From: Formosa sp. Hel3_A1_48
GTDB lineage: Bacteria > Bacteroidota > Bacteroidia > Flavobacteriales > Flavobacteriaceae
Assembly (NCBI RefSeq): GCF_001735715.1
Contig: NZ_CP017259.1
Coordinates: forward strand, 1,919,501-1,983,500
DNA length: 64,000 bases
Direction: 5' to 3'
Positions 34,969-43,119 of the stretch are shown in pieces. The position numbers and the translations under genes are program-made. The notes under the pieces were generated by a model. That model made no database searches, had not been told where the DNA came from, and saw nothing but the letters and a program-made list of their open reading frames with translations. Position 1 is the stretch's first letter, and each line of letters opens with the position of its first letter.

Positions 34969-36690
34969 CTATAAATCTAAGTTAAACGTTTGTTTTAATG
35001 TTTCTAATGCTGGGTTTTTTTTCAAAAGCTTTGCGTATTTATCTTCAGATGTGTACGCATATTTTTTATCCAAGGCTTCATTTACACTAATTTCCAAGCG
35101 TATATTAAAATTGTTTAAAGATTTGCGTAAGAATTGTAATAGATCAAATTGGTTTCGTTCTACTTCAATTTTATTTGTTGAATTAGGAAATTCTAACTGA
35201 ATCACATCATCATCTGTTAGTTTTGGCGTGTCAATTTTAAGTATTGCAGCGAGGTTATATTTTCCTTTTTTTTCAAGCTTATCCACAAAAGTATCCCAAT
35301 ATTCATTTAATTGGTCTTGAGTAAAAGAATCGGAGGGAAGATCTTCTTCTTTAATCTCAACATCCATTTGTTTGATCTGATGTGCCTTTTTCTGCTGTAT
35401 ACTTTTTAGCGATAAGCCCGAAGCCTGTCTTTTGATTCCTTTTATGACTGGCGCTTCAATTTTTGGTGGATTATACTTCGTTTCGGGTTCTTCAACAGAG
35501 GGTAGTTCTGTAGAAGAATTAACAGAATTTGTCTGAGGAATATTTTGGTCCGATTCAGTCTTAGATTCAGAAAGATTCTTATCCTTAAAAAAAGAGGCAG
35601 GTATTATGAAGCCCTCAGACTTTTTTTTTTCTCCATCAAAATTGATAGAGGCTAGTTTCATTAAGCAAAGTTCTACTAAAAGCCGTTGATTTCTACTCGT
35701 TTTGTACTTTAGGTCACAATCATTGGCAAGAGAAATAGCTTCCTTGAGGAATGTGGGGCTTGTACGTTCTGATTGAAGCTTGTAGCGCTCTTTTGTATCT
35801 GCACCAACCTCTAAAAGCTCTAGTGTTTCTGTTGATTTTGCAACATAAAGATCTCTGAAGTGTGAAGCTAAACCTGCAATAAAATGCTGACCTTCAAAGC
35901 CTCTAGCTAAAATTTGATTAAATTGAATTAGTAAAGATGGGATAGCGTTGTCTAATATTAGATCAGTAATCTTGAAAAAAGTTTCATAATCGAGTACATT
36001 TAGATTTTCGGAAACTGCTTTTCGCGTAAGATTTTTCCCTGAAAAACTTACTACTCTGTCAAATATAGAGAGTGCATCACGCATTGCGCCATCAGCTTTT
36101 TGGGCGATGATATGCAATGCATCATCTTCAGCTTCAATATTTTGTGCTTTAGCGACAACTTTTAAATAGTTTTTAGCATCCGTTACTGTTATCCGTTTGA
36201 AATCAAATATTTGACAACGTGAAAGAATTGTTGGAATAATTTTATGCTTTTCGGTTGTTGCTAATATAAAAATGCAGTGTTTTGGTGGCTCTTCTAATGT
36301 TTTTAGAAATGCATTAAAAGCATTAGAGGACAGCATATGAACTTCATCAATAATATAAACTTTATAGCTTCCGACTTGTGGTGGTATGCGAACTTGATCG
36401 GTTAGGTTTCTTATGTCATCAACAGAGTTGTTGGATGCAGCATCAAGTTCAAAAATATTGAATGCGTAGTCCTCATTTTCATCGACAGAACCATTGCTGT
36501 TAATCATTTTAGCAAGTATGCGGGCACAAGATGTTTTACCCACGCCACGAGGGCCTGTAAAAAGCAGTGCTTGGGCCAAATGGTTTTCTTTTATTGCATT
36601 TTCAAGTGTCTGGGTAATAGCAGATTGACCAACGACATCTTTAAATGTTTTTGGTCTATATTTTAAGGCAGATACAACGAAATTTTCCAT
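34969..36690 (-). CDS. dnaX: DNA polymerase III subunit gamma/tau
   Basis: Clamp-loader ATPase, 573 residues. AAA+ domains I-III (about 1-355) have SALKYRPKTFKDVVGQ, Walker A TGPRGVGKTSCARILAK, the DnaX motif DAASNNSVDDIRNLTDQV, Walker B VYIIDEVHMLS, the sensor-1 strand FILATTEKHKIIPTILSRC and sensor 2 GAMRDALSIFDRV. The usual Cys-rich zinc module after Walker A is missing: only a short acidic linker separates AKMINSN from FNIFELDAA. A Ser/Glu/Pro linker (about 355-440) leads to a tau-like C-terminal domain. The ATG at 36690 is chosen over a TTG at 36699. An A10-G run at codons 354-357 may produce a short gamma form (see separate entry). Confidence 0.97.
   Translation of the reverse strand: MENFVVSALKYRPKTFKDVVGQSAITQTLENAIKENHLAQALLFTGPRGVGKTSCARILAKMINSNGSVDENEDYAFNIFELDAASNNSVDDIRNLTDQVRIPPQVGSYKVYIIDEVHMLSSNAFNAFLKTLEEPPKHCIFILATTEKHKIIPTILSRCQIFDFKRITVTDAKNYLKVVAKAQNIEAEDDALHIIAQKADGAMRDALSIFDRVVSFSGKNLTRKAVSENLNVLDYETFFKITDLILDNAIPSLLIQFNQILARGFEGQHFIAGLASHFRDLYVAKSTETLELLEVGADTKERYKLQSERTSPTFLKEAISLANDCDLKYKTSRNQRLLVELCLMKLASINFDGEKKKSEGFIIPASFFKDKNLSESKTESDQNIPQTNSVNSSTELPSVEEPETKYNPPKIEAPVIKGIKRQASGLSLKSIQQKKAHQIKQMDVEIKEEDLPSDSFTQDQLNEYWDTFVDKLEKKGKYNLAAILKIDTPKLTDDDVIQLEFPNSTNKIEVERNQFDLLQFLRKSLNNFNIRLEISVNEALDKKYAYTSEDKYAKLLKKNPALETLKQTFNLDL
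35615..35630 (-). promoter_or_regulatory. Candidate programmed -1 frameshift / transcriptional slippage site in dnaX
   Basis: Minus strand 35630-35620 is ten A then G, read in frame as GAA AAA AAA AAG. The last seven bases are the heptamer A AAA AAG in the same phase as in E. coli dnaX. A -1 shift gives GTC then TGA (35617-35615), a product of about 358 residues ending after AAA+ domain III. Adding one A by polymerase slippage gives the same stop. Losing one A gives a stop five codons after the altered codon. All outcomes would yield a gamma-like protein. Confidence 0.6.
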
Positions 36691-36770
36691 CTTTAACAAA
36701 TTTAAAAATTCGTGTGGAATCTCAATAATTAAAGAGAGATAAAAAACAGACTATTTATTAACAATTTATG

Positions 36771-36778
36771 TATTTTTG
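36771..36778 (+). promoter_or_regulatory. -7 box of the rnpB promoter
   Basis: TATTTTTG, an exact TAnnTTTG match, ending about 5 bases before the predicted 5' end of RNase P RNA. Confidence 0.6.
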
Positions 36779-36782
36779 CAGC

Positions 36783-37085
36783 AAAGCAGATCGCCTTATC
36801 GCTATTCGCTTTTGCGACTAGAGGAAAGTCCGAACACCATAGTGCAGCATAATGGTTAACAGCCATCGGCCGTGAGGTTAGGAAAAGTGCAACAGAAAGA
36901 ATGTACAGGTTAAGCTGTAGTGAAATCAGGTAAACTCTATGCGGTGCAATGCCATGTAAACCAGCGTTTGAGCGCAGCACGTGCAATGCTGAAGGGTAGG
37001 CAGCTAGAGCGTATTGGTAACAATACGTGTAGATAAATGATAAGGGCTCTTATGAGAACAGAATTCGGCTTATAGATCTGCTTTT
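36783..37085 (+). ncRNA. rnpB: RNase P RNA (bacterial type A)
   Basis: Catalytic RNA that trims tRNA 5' leaders, about 300 nt. The ends pair as P1 (AAAGCAGATC at 36783-36792 with GATCTGCTTT at 37075-37084). The conserved CR-I core GAGGAAAGTCCGAACACC is at 36821-36838. The CR-V/P4 3' strand ACAGAATTCGGCTTAT is at 37058-37073. The T run after P1 (to about 37088) acts as terminator. It lies between dnaX and rsmD, both on the opposite strand. An apparent ORF across it is spurious. Confidence 0.95.
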
Positions 37086-37086
37086 T

Positions 37087-37620
37087 TTATCTAAAAAAAC
37101 TAAAACAATTTCCACCGTAGGTTTTTAATTCTTCAAAATGATTAAGATCTTTTAAATCCGTTTGTTTGGCGTGTTCAATAATCAATAACCCATCATTGTT
37201 TAGATATTTATTTTCAAAGATAAGTGAACTCATTAACTCAAAACTCTCTATTTCCAATGCATATGGGGGATCAGCAAAAATAATATCAAAAGTTTGCGTA
37301 TTACGTTCCAAAAATGAAAATACATCACTTTTTAGAACGTCTATAGGCATGTTAAATTCTGCTGCTGTCGACTCAATAAATTTTGTGCATCGAAATTCTT
37401 TATCAACAGCCAAAACGGACAATGTTCCTCTAGAACAAAATTCATATGCGATATTGCCAGTACCCGAAAATAAATCAAGTACAGATAAATCTCTAAAATC
37501 GTATCGATGCATTAAAATATTAAACAATGCTTCTTTGGCCATATCCGTTGTAGGGCGCACTGGTAAATTCTTTGGTGCCTTAAGTCGTCGCCCTTTGTAT
37601 GTTCCCGATATAATACGCAT
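37087..37620 (-). CDS. rsmD: 16S rRNA (guanine966-N2)-methyltransferase RsmD
   Basis: SAM-dependent methyltransferase acting on 16S rRNA G966 during 30S assembly. It has 177 residues. Features are MRIISGTYKGRRLKAPKN at the N-terminus, RPTTDMAKEALFNIL, motif I VLDLFSGTGNIAYEF and motif IV IIFADPPYALE, characteristic of N2-guanine methylases. The ATG at 37620 overlaps the stop of the upstream DUF3822 gene by one base (TGATG), so translation is coupled. A TTG one codon upstream is less likely. Confidence 0.95.
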   Translation of the reverse strand: MRIISGTYKGRRLKAPKNLPVRPTTDMAKEALFNILMHRYDFRDLSVLDLFSGTGNIAYEFCSRGTLSVLAVDKEFRCTKFIESTAAEFNMPIDVLKSDVFSFLERNTQTFDIIFADPPYALEIESFELMSSLIFENKYLNNDGLLIIEHAKQTDLKDLNHFEELKTYGGNCFSFFR

Positions 37621-38441
37621 CAAAAACTATTTAAAAGCGTAAAGTTATTGGTAGTATCATCAACAGAAAAACGCATTTTGTTCGAAGATAGCAAGGATAT
37701 ATTTCGAATGTATTTGTAAGCTATATCGTAAAACGGATCATTTTTTTTAATGTTGCCCATAAACTTGCACTCGAACTGTTCAGGATTTAGTCCTAATTGT
37801 TCAGCGGTAAATAATATGTAGTATATGAAGTCTTCTTTGGCTTGGTATTCAAATCGATTGTAGAGTTTTAATTCATTTTGTTGGGTTACAACCAAATCAA
37901 AATAATTCATACCAACATGTACATACATTGACTCGTTGTTGTTGTTTTTTTGGATTTGCAGAATATGATCCAAAGCGATTGTCGTGCTGTGTTTATACTC
38001 GAAGCTACCAAATCGTTCAAATATGTAGTTGTTAATGTTTACAAAGGGAATATAAACCACCATAAGGTCTTCGTTTTTTATCACATCATAAGTGATAAAA
38101 TCGGTTTTGAATATTTTTGTGTTATACTTAAGGTAGTCCGAGAGATGTTCTTCTTCAAAAACTGCGGCAGGGACTAAGGTCATCATTTCATTATCGTGAA
38201 TGACAGTAGTTTTTGAGAATGACTCTTTCAATTTCTCATTGGTATTGAAAAAGTGCATTAACTGATCTAAAACTTGCTTTGGGGTATTTGTTTTTTCAAA
38301 TGAATAATTGATTAAATCACGTATAGAATTGTTTTCTAATATCAAAAAAGAAAGTCCATTCAAGCTTACTTGAATGGACAATGAAACCTCTTTTTCAAGG
38401 TTTTTATTGATCTTTTGAATAGTTTTTTGGCCAGTTCCCAT
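37620..38441 (-). CDS. DUF3822-like protein
   Basis: A 273-residue soluble protein commonly found upstream of rsmD in Bacteroidota, recognised as the DUF3822 family. It shows an alternating strand/helix pattern (LSIQVSLNGLSFLILEN, TTIALDHILQIQKNNN, YVHVGMNYFDLVVTQQNEL). That is compatible with an actin-like/PilM-like fold, but the fold idea is inference. No catalytic motif is seen. It overlaps the upstream membrane-protein gene by 38 bases and rsmD by 1 base, so the three form a tightly coupled unit. Confidence 0.82.
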   Translation of the reverse strand: MGTGQKTIQKINKNLEKEVSLSIQVSLNGLSFLILENNSIRDLINYSFEKTNTPKQVLDQLMHFFNTNEKLKESFSKTTVIHDNEMMTLVPAAVFEEEHLSDYLKYNTKIFKTDFITYDVIKNEDLMVVYIPFVNINNYIFERFGSFEYKHSTTIALDHILQIQKNNNNESMYVHVGMNYFDLVVTQQNELKLYNRFEYQAKEDFIYYILFTAEQLGLNPEQFECKFMGNIKKNDPFYDIAYKYIRNISLLSSNKMRFSVDDTTNNFTLLNSF

Positions 38442-39135
38442 TTGTATTTACCTCTTCCATTGAACCAACTTTTAATGTTGGTCCGTTAACGCCTTCTACA
38501 GAAACAACTTCTTTTTCCTTATTTATCAGGTTTTCATCCTGACCGAATAGTAAAATATCTTTTTGCACTGAGGCTTCAAATACAGGAATGTTTATATTGT
38601 TTTGATTTACTAAACCTGTTTGAAGTTTAAATTGCTCGCCTTGTTTTCCAACAGGAACATTCATCATTGTTTTATATCGTGGGTCTGCACCAAACAAAGA
38701 GTCTTTTACAGCAACATATCCAAGGGTGTCAATGATAACAATATCTTTGGTAGTATCAACTCCATAACGACGAGTCAATACTTCGTCTATAATTGTAGAA
38801 TCACGACGCTGTGTAATCGTAAATTTTTCGTTTTCAATAAAATTTACCAATGAGTCCCAGTTATTTTGAAATACACCAGTTACAGTTTTGTGTGCAAGTT
38901 GAGCATCTCTAATATCTTTAAGATTTTCTATAGCAATCTTGTAGCGCTTTTCTTTGAGTTGATTAAATTGAATTTCTCCATAGACAGACATAAAAGTAAT
39001 GTAGCCTAAAAAGATGATTATAGCCCAAAGGCTAATGAGAATTGGGGTTTTGAATTTTTTTGGGATAAAGTTGTCGATTGCCCATACAATCAAAATAGTC
39101 AAAAGTATGACCGCGATAATTGAAATAATAACCAT
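38404..39135 (-). CDS. Conserved membrane protein with pilin-like N-terminus, function unknown
   Basis: A 243-residue protein. Two N-terminal membrane helices (about 3-20 and 32-50) are followed by a helix KIAIENLKDIRDAQLAHKTV and NNWDSLVNFIENEKF, the layout seen in type II pseudopilin-like proteins. The C-terminal 130 residues are polar and strand-rich. I do not recognise a named family. It sits upstream of the DUF3822 gene with a long 38-base overlap and has a TAGATTTG box 30 bases upstream of its ATG. Confidence 0.72.
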   Translation of the reverse strand: MVIISIIAVILLTILIVWAIDNFIPKKFKTPILISLWAIIIFLGYITFMSVYGEIQFNQLKEKRYKIAIENLKDIRDAQLAHKTVTGVFQNNWDSLVNFIENEKFTITQRRDSTIIDEVLTRRYGVDTTKDIVIIDTLGYVAVKDSLFGADPRYKTMMNVPVGKQGEQFKLQTGLVNQNNINIPVFEASVQKDILLFGQDENLINKEKEVVSVEGVNGPTLKVGSMEEVNTNGNWPKNYSKDQ

Positions 39136-39164
39136 GTTTTTTGTAAAATTAAATTCAGACCAGA

Positions 39165-39172
39165 CAAATCTA
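39165..39172 (-). promoter_or_regulatory. -7 box for the membrane protein-DUF3822-rsmD unit
   Basis: Minus-strand TAGATTTG (exact TAnnTTTG), 29 bases before the ATG at 39135. It forms one arm of a divergent promoter region with 39219-39226. Confidence 0.5.
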
Positions 39173-39218
39173 CAATTTTTTTTTATTCATTAAAGTGAAA
39201 GCACGCAAAAATCATTCT

Positions 39219-39226
39219 TATATTTG
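39219..39226 (+). promoter_or_regulatory. -7 box for the RecD-like helicase gene
   Basis: TATATTTG (exact TAnnTTTG), 26 bases before the helicase ATG at 39253. Confidence 0.5.
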
Positions 39227-39252
39227 AACAAAAAACTCCTCTTCCCAATTTT

Positions 39253-40677
39253 ATGACAGCATCAGAATTTTATAATCTATTGAAATTGGGATTTCCTTTT
39301 GCACCAACATTAAAGCAAGATGCTGGCTTGCAACAACTTGCAACATTTATTACCTCTTCATCCAAACAACATGTTTTTTTACTGAAGGGCTATGCTGGTA
39401 CAGGAAAGACTACCATCATAGGGACTTTGGTCAAAAATATATGGAAGGCCAATAAAAGCGCTGTTCTTTTGGCCCCAACTGGAAGAGCTGCAAAAGTAAT
39501 TTCGACCTATGCATCAACCCAAGCTTTTACAATTCATAAAAAAATATACATACCGCGAACAGATAAAAGTGGCAAAATATCTTTTGTATTGTCTCCGAAC
39601 AAACATAAAAACACTCTATTCATAGTCGACGAAGCTTCTATGATTTCGGATCATTCAAATCAAGGTGGCTTGTTTGGAAGTGGCGCGCTTTTAGACGATC
39701 TACTGCAATTTGTTTACTCTGGTATCAATTGCAAACTACTCTTGATGGGGGATACCGCCCAATTGCCACCAGTTAAACTTGAAATTAGCCCTGCTTTAGA
39801 TGCTGCTAAACTCGAGCTTAATTACAACAAAACTACTCAAGAGATTGAGCTTGATGAAGTTGTACGTCAAGCGCAAGATTCAGGGATACTATTCAATGCA
39901 ACTTTATTAAGAGAGTCTATTTCAAATCAATTTTTTGATAATTTTAAATTTAAAATCAAAGGGTTTAAAGATATTATTCGATTAGATGATGGTCATGAAA
40001 TTCAAAATGCACTAAGTGAATCTTACAGTGCTAACGGATCAGAAGACACTGCCTTAATTGTTCGTTCAAACAAGCGTGCTAATGCATACAATCAACAAAT
40101 TAGATCACGAATATTATTTAACGAGCACGAGCTAACAGCTGGAGATTTTCTTATGATTGTCCGTAATAATTATTTTTGGTTAAAGCCAACTAGTACTGCT
40201 GGGTTTATTGCCAATGGTGATATTATTGAAGTCTTAGAACTGTTTAGTATTAAAGAGCTTTACGGATTTAGATTTGCTGAAGTTAAGATTCGCATGGTTG
40301 ATTATCCTAAAATGAAGCCATTTGAAACTGTTTTGATGTTAGATACCATAAGTTTAGAAACGCCCTCATTGCCTTATGAAAGGGCCAATACACTATACCA
40401 AGAGGTTCTTAAGGATTATGCCAATGAAACTTCTGGTTACAAAAAATTTATTGCCGTTAAAAAGAATAAATACCTCAATGCATTACAGGTTAAGTTTTCC
40501 TATGCAATTACTTGTCACAAGTCACAGGGAGGTCAATGGGATACGGTGTTTGTTGAGCAGCCCTATCTACCAAACGGTATTGATGTCGACTATCTTCGTT
40601 GGCTATATACCGCACTAACAAGAGCCAAGGAAACCTTATATTTGATTGGTTTCAAAGAAGATTATTTTGAAATATAA
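39253..40677 (+). CDS. RecD/Pif1-like superfamily 1B DNA helicase
   Basis: A 474-residue 5'-3' helicase without the N-terminal extension of RecD2. Walker A LLKGYAGTGKTTIIGTLV is near residues 47-64. APTGRAAKVISTYA, Walker B LFIVDEASMISD and LLLMGDTAQLPPVK follow. C-terminal motifs are FSYAITCHKSQGGQWDTVFV and LYTALTRAKETLYLIGF. It acts on DNA ends or replication/repair intermediates; the exact partner is unknown. Similar stand-alone RecD-like helicases are general in Bacteroidota. It is followed 54 bases later by kdsB. Confidence 0.93.
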   Translation: MTASEFYNLLKLGFPFAPTLKQDAGLQQLATFITSSSKQHVFLLKGYAGTGKTTIIGTLVKNIWKANKSAVLLAPTGRAAKVISTYASTQAFTIHKKIYIPRTDKSGKISFVLSPNKHKNTLFIVDEASMISDHSNQGGLFGSGALLDDLLQFVYSGINCKLLLMGDTAQLPPVKLEISPALDAAKLELNYNKTTQEIELDEVVRQAQDSGILFNATLLRESISNQFFDNFKFKIKGFKDIIRLDDGHEIQNALSESYSANGSEDTALIVRSNKRANAYNQQIRSRILFNEHELTAGDFLMIVRNNYFWLKPTSTAGFIANGDIIEVLELFSIKELYGFRFAEVKIRMVDYPKMKPFETVLMLDTISLETPSLPYERANTLYQEVLKDYANETSGYKKFIAVKKNKYLNALQVKFSYAITCHKSQGGQWDTVFVEQPYLPNGIDVDYLRWLYTALTRAKETLYLIGFKEDYFEI

Positions 40678-40731
40678 ACTAATCTTTAAATATTTATATT
40701 TAAAAAAATAGTAAATTTACTTTCATTAATT

Positions 40732-41490
40732 ATGTCTATGAATGTCATCGCAATGATTCCCGCACGCTACAGTGCTAGCCGTTTTCCTGCAAAACTCATG
40801 CAAGATTTAGGTGGTAAAACAGTGATCTTGCAAACGTACCTAGCTACTGTGAATACAGGTCTCTTTGATGCAGTATACGTTGTAACAGATAGTCAAATCA
40901 TTTTTGATGAAATTGAGCGCAACGGCGGTTCAGTGCTTATGAGTCAAAAGCAACACCAGTCGGGAAGTGACCGAATAGCAGAAGCCATAATCGATATTCC
41001 CTGTGATATTGTTGTTAACGTTCAAGGAGACGAACCTTTTACAGAACGTGAAAGTCTATCAAAATTATTGTCAGTTTTTAAACACGACGTAGGCAATGAA
41101 ATCGACCTTGCATCCTTGATGGTCAGAATTGATGACCAAGAAGAAATTCACAACCCCAATTGTGTTAAAGTTATAACTGATAAGAATAATTTTGCTCTTT
41201 ATTTTTCACGCAGTCCTATCCCGTACCACAGAGATAAGGAAATAGACGCCCACTATTTTAAACACAAAGGCGTATATGCTTTCCGAAAAAAACCTCTTTT
41301 AGATTTTACTAAATTGTCTAATGAAAATCTTGAAGTTTCTGAGAAAATCGAGTGTATTCGTTTTTTAGAACATGGTAAAAAAATCAAAATGGTTGAAACC
41401 CATGTCGCAGGAATAGAGATTGACACAGCTGAAGATTTAGCCAAAGCCAAGAAGTTATGGCAATCAAATATAAACCCTTCCCAAATCTAA
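40732..41490 (+). CDS. kdsB: 3-deoxy-manno-octulosonate cytidylyltransferase
   Basis: Activates KDO as CMP-KDO for the lipopolysaccharide inner core. It has 252 residues (E. coli KdsB, 248). Motifs are AMIPARYSASRFPAKLMQDL, SGSDRIAEA, VVNVQGDEPF, YFSRSPIPYHRD, KHKGVYAFRKKPLL and ETHVAGIEIDTAEDL. An alternative ATG lies two codons downstream. It is followed 4 bases later by a KDO 8-oxidase-like gene, so the natural substrate may be 8-amino-KDO. Confidence 0.96.
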   Translation: MSMNVIAMIPARYSASRFPAKLMQDLGGKTVILQTYLATVNTGLFDAVYVVTDSQIIFDEIERNGGSVLMSQKQHQSGSDRIAEAIIDIPCDIVVNVQGDEPFTERESLSKLLSVFKHDVGNEIDLASLMVRIDDQEEIHNPNCVKVITDKNNFALYFSRSPIPYHRDKEIDAHYFKHKGVYAFRKKPLLDFTKLSNENLEVSEKIECIRFLEHGKKIKMVETHVAGIEIDTAEDLAKAKKLWQSNINPSQI

Positions 41491-41494
41491 AACT

Positions 41495-42574
41495 ATGAAT
41501 TTTAAAAATTTCCCTATGGTATCTAAGGTCGTATTCGGCCGAGGTAGTTTCAATCAAATAAACGAAATTATTGAACCGAAGCGCTTAAATGAACGTGCTC
41601 CGTTTATTTATTTAATTGATGATGTTTTTGAATCAAATACAAGTTTAACTTCTCGAATATCTTTACTCTACGACGATTATATTATTTTCATTTCTAGTGA
41701 GGAAGAACCCAAAACCACTCAAGTCGATACTTTAGTTGAAGACATCATTTTAAAAACAAAAGCAATCCCATCGGGCATCATAGGAATTGGAGGCGGAACC
41801 GTTATGGATCTAGCTAAATCTGTTTCTGTTATGTTAACCAATAACGGTTCAAGCGAGGAATACCAAGGCTGGGATTTACTGAAATATCCTGGTGTATACC
41901 ATGTTGGTGTTCCTACAATTTCTGGAACTGGTGCAGAAGTATCGCGAACTGCTGTTTTGTCTGGATCGAAGCTAAAATTAGGCTTAAATAGTGATTTTAC
42001 ACCCTTTGATCAAGTGATTCTAGACCCAGAATTAACTAGTGGTGTGGAAAAAAATCAATGGTTTTATACCGCCATGGATTGTTTTATTCACTGTGTAGAA
42101 TCGCTTAATGGCAATTTTATAAATTCTTTTAGTAAAAGCTATGGAGAAATGGCATACGAGTTATGTCATGAGGTATTTTTGGGAAATGATAGCTTTGAGG
42201 AAATGCAAGATAAACTCATGATGGCATCTTGGCATGGGGGGATGAGTATCGCATATTCTCAAGTTGGTGTAGCACATGCCTTGAGTTATGGGTTGTCTTA
42301 TGTGTTAGGGATTAGGCATGGATTGGGTAATTGTATAGTTTTCAATCATCTCGAAGAATTTTATGCTAAAGATGTGACTTTATTCAAACAAATGATCGAT
42401 AAACACCAAATTTCTCTACCAAAAGGAATTTGCAAATCAATCAGTCAACAACAGCTCAACAAAATGATTGACGTAGCCATGAATTTAAGCCCGCTTTGGG
42501 AAAACGCAATTGGTCCAGATTGGAAATCTGTAATCACAAGGTCAAAGTTGGAAAAGTTATACCTAAAAATGTAA
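41495..42574 (+). CDS. Iron-containing alcohol dehydrogenase, probable KDO 8-oxidase (KdnB-like)
   Basis: A 359-residue group III metal-dependent dehydrogenase. The nucleotide-binding motif is GIGGGTVMDLAKS, the next conserved block PTISGTGAEVSRTAVL, and metal ligands lie in AMDCFIHCVESLNG (Asp, His), VAHALSYGL and IRHGLGNCIVFNH. Its place directly after kdsB and its length (Shewanella KdnB is about 355) suggest it oxidises C8 of KDO. With the aminotransferase KdnA, that leads to 8-amino-3,8-dideoxy-manno-octulosonate. kdnA is not in the window. The family is certain; the KDO substrate is inferred from context. Confidence 0.8.
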   Translation: MNFKNFPMVSKVVFGRGSFNQINEIIEPKRLNERAPFIYLIDDVFESNTSLTSRISLLYDDYIIFISSEEEPKTTQVDTLVEDIILKTKAIPSGIIGIGGGTVMDLAKSVSVMLTNNGSSEEYQGWDLLKYPGVYHVGVPTISGTGAEVSRTAVLSGSKLKLGLNSDFTPFDQVILDPELTSGVEKNQWFYTAMDCFIHCVESLNGNFINSFSKSYGEMAYELCHEVFLGNDSFEEMQDKLMMASWHGGMSIAYSQVGVAHALSYGLSYVLGIRHGLGNCIVFNHLEEFYAKDVTLFKQMIDKHQISLPKGICKSISQQQLNKMIDVAMNLSPLWENAIGPDWKSVITRSKLEKLYLKM

Positions 42575-43119
42575 TGATTAAATATATTTCTAAGCTTATA
42601 TATTACAAGTTATTGGGGTGGAAAACTACGGGTTTTAGTGATTTCAGTCAGGTTAAAAAAGCAGTAATTATCGCTGTACCACACACAAGCTGGCATGATT
42701 TCTATATTGGCGTATTATTGCGCTCTGTTTTGGGAATTCAAGCAAATTTTGTTGGAAAAAAATCACTTTTTAATCCCCTTACAGGGTGGTTATTTAAAGC
42801 TCTCGGAGGTGCTCCTGTTGTTCGTAAAACCAACGAAAAGCAGGTCGATGCAATTGCACGTCTGTTTCAAGAAAAAGGGGAATTTCGAATGGCTATTGCT
42901 CCAGAAGGTACACGAAAGAAAGTTGAATCCTGGAAAACAGGATTTTATTATATCGCCAAAAAAGCAAAAGTACCCATACTTATGTTTACTCTTGATTTTA
43001 AAAATAAAGAAAATAAGTTTTCTGAGCCATTTTACCCAACTGATGATGTTGAGGCAGATTTTAAATTTATGCGTAAATTTTATGAAGGTGTAGTTGGAAA
43101 GGTTCCTGAGTATTCCTAA
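42574..43119 (+). CDS. 1-acylglycerol-3-phosphate acyltransferase-like (PlsC family)
   Basis: A 181-residue phospholipid/glycerol acyltransferase. Motif I is VPHTSWHDFY (HxxxxD), motif II-like GKKSLFNPLTGWLFKALG, and motif III APEGTRKK. Motif IV PILMFTLDF is weaker. The start is the ATG that overlaps the kdnB-like stop by one base (TAATG). It is shorter than PlsC and more like the small PlsC-like proteins of unknown acceptor, so it may modify lipids of the outer membrane. The end overlaps yebC by 4 bases. Confidence 0.88.
   Translation: MIKYISKLIYYKLLGWKTTGFSDFSQVKKAVIIAVPHTSWHDFYIGVLLRSVLGIQANFVGKKSLFNPLTGWLFKALGGAPVVRKTNEKQVDAIARLFQEKGEFRMAIAPEGTRKKVESWKTGFYYIAKKAKVPILMFTLDFKNKENKFSEPFYPTDDVEADFKFMRKFYEGVVGKVPEYS

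Noticed and set aside
36729-36986. Minus-strand 85-codon frame
   Set aside because: It lies across the RNase P RNA gene, whose conserved cores and terminal pairing explain the sequence.
38404-38441. 38-base overlap as a sign of a wrong start in the DUF3822 gene
   Set aside because: A later start would cut into the N-terminal region that looks structured, and no better start codon with support is visible; the overlap is kept.
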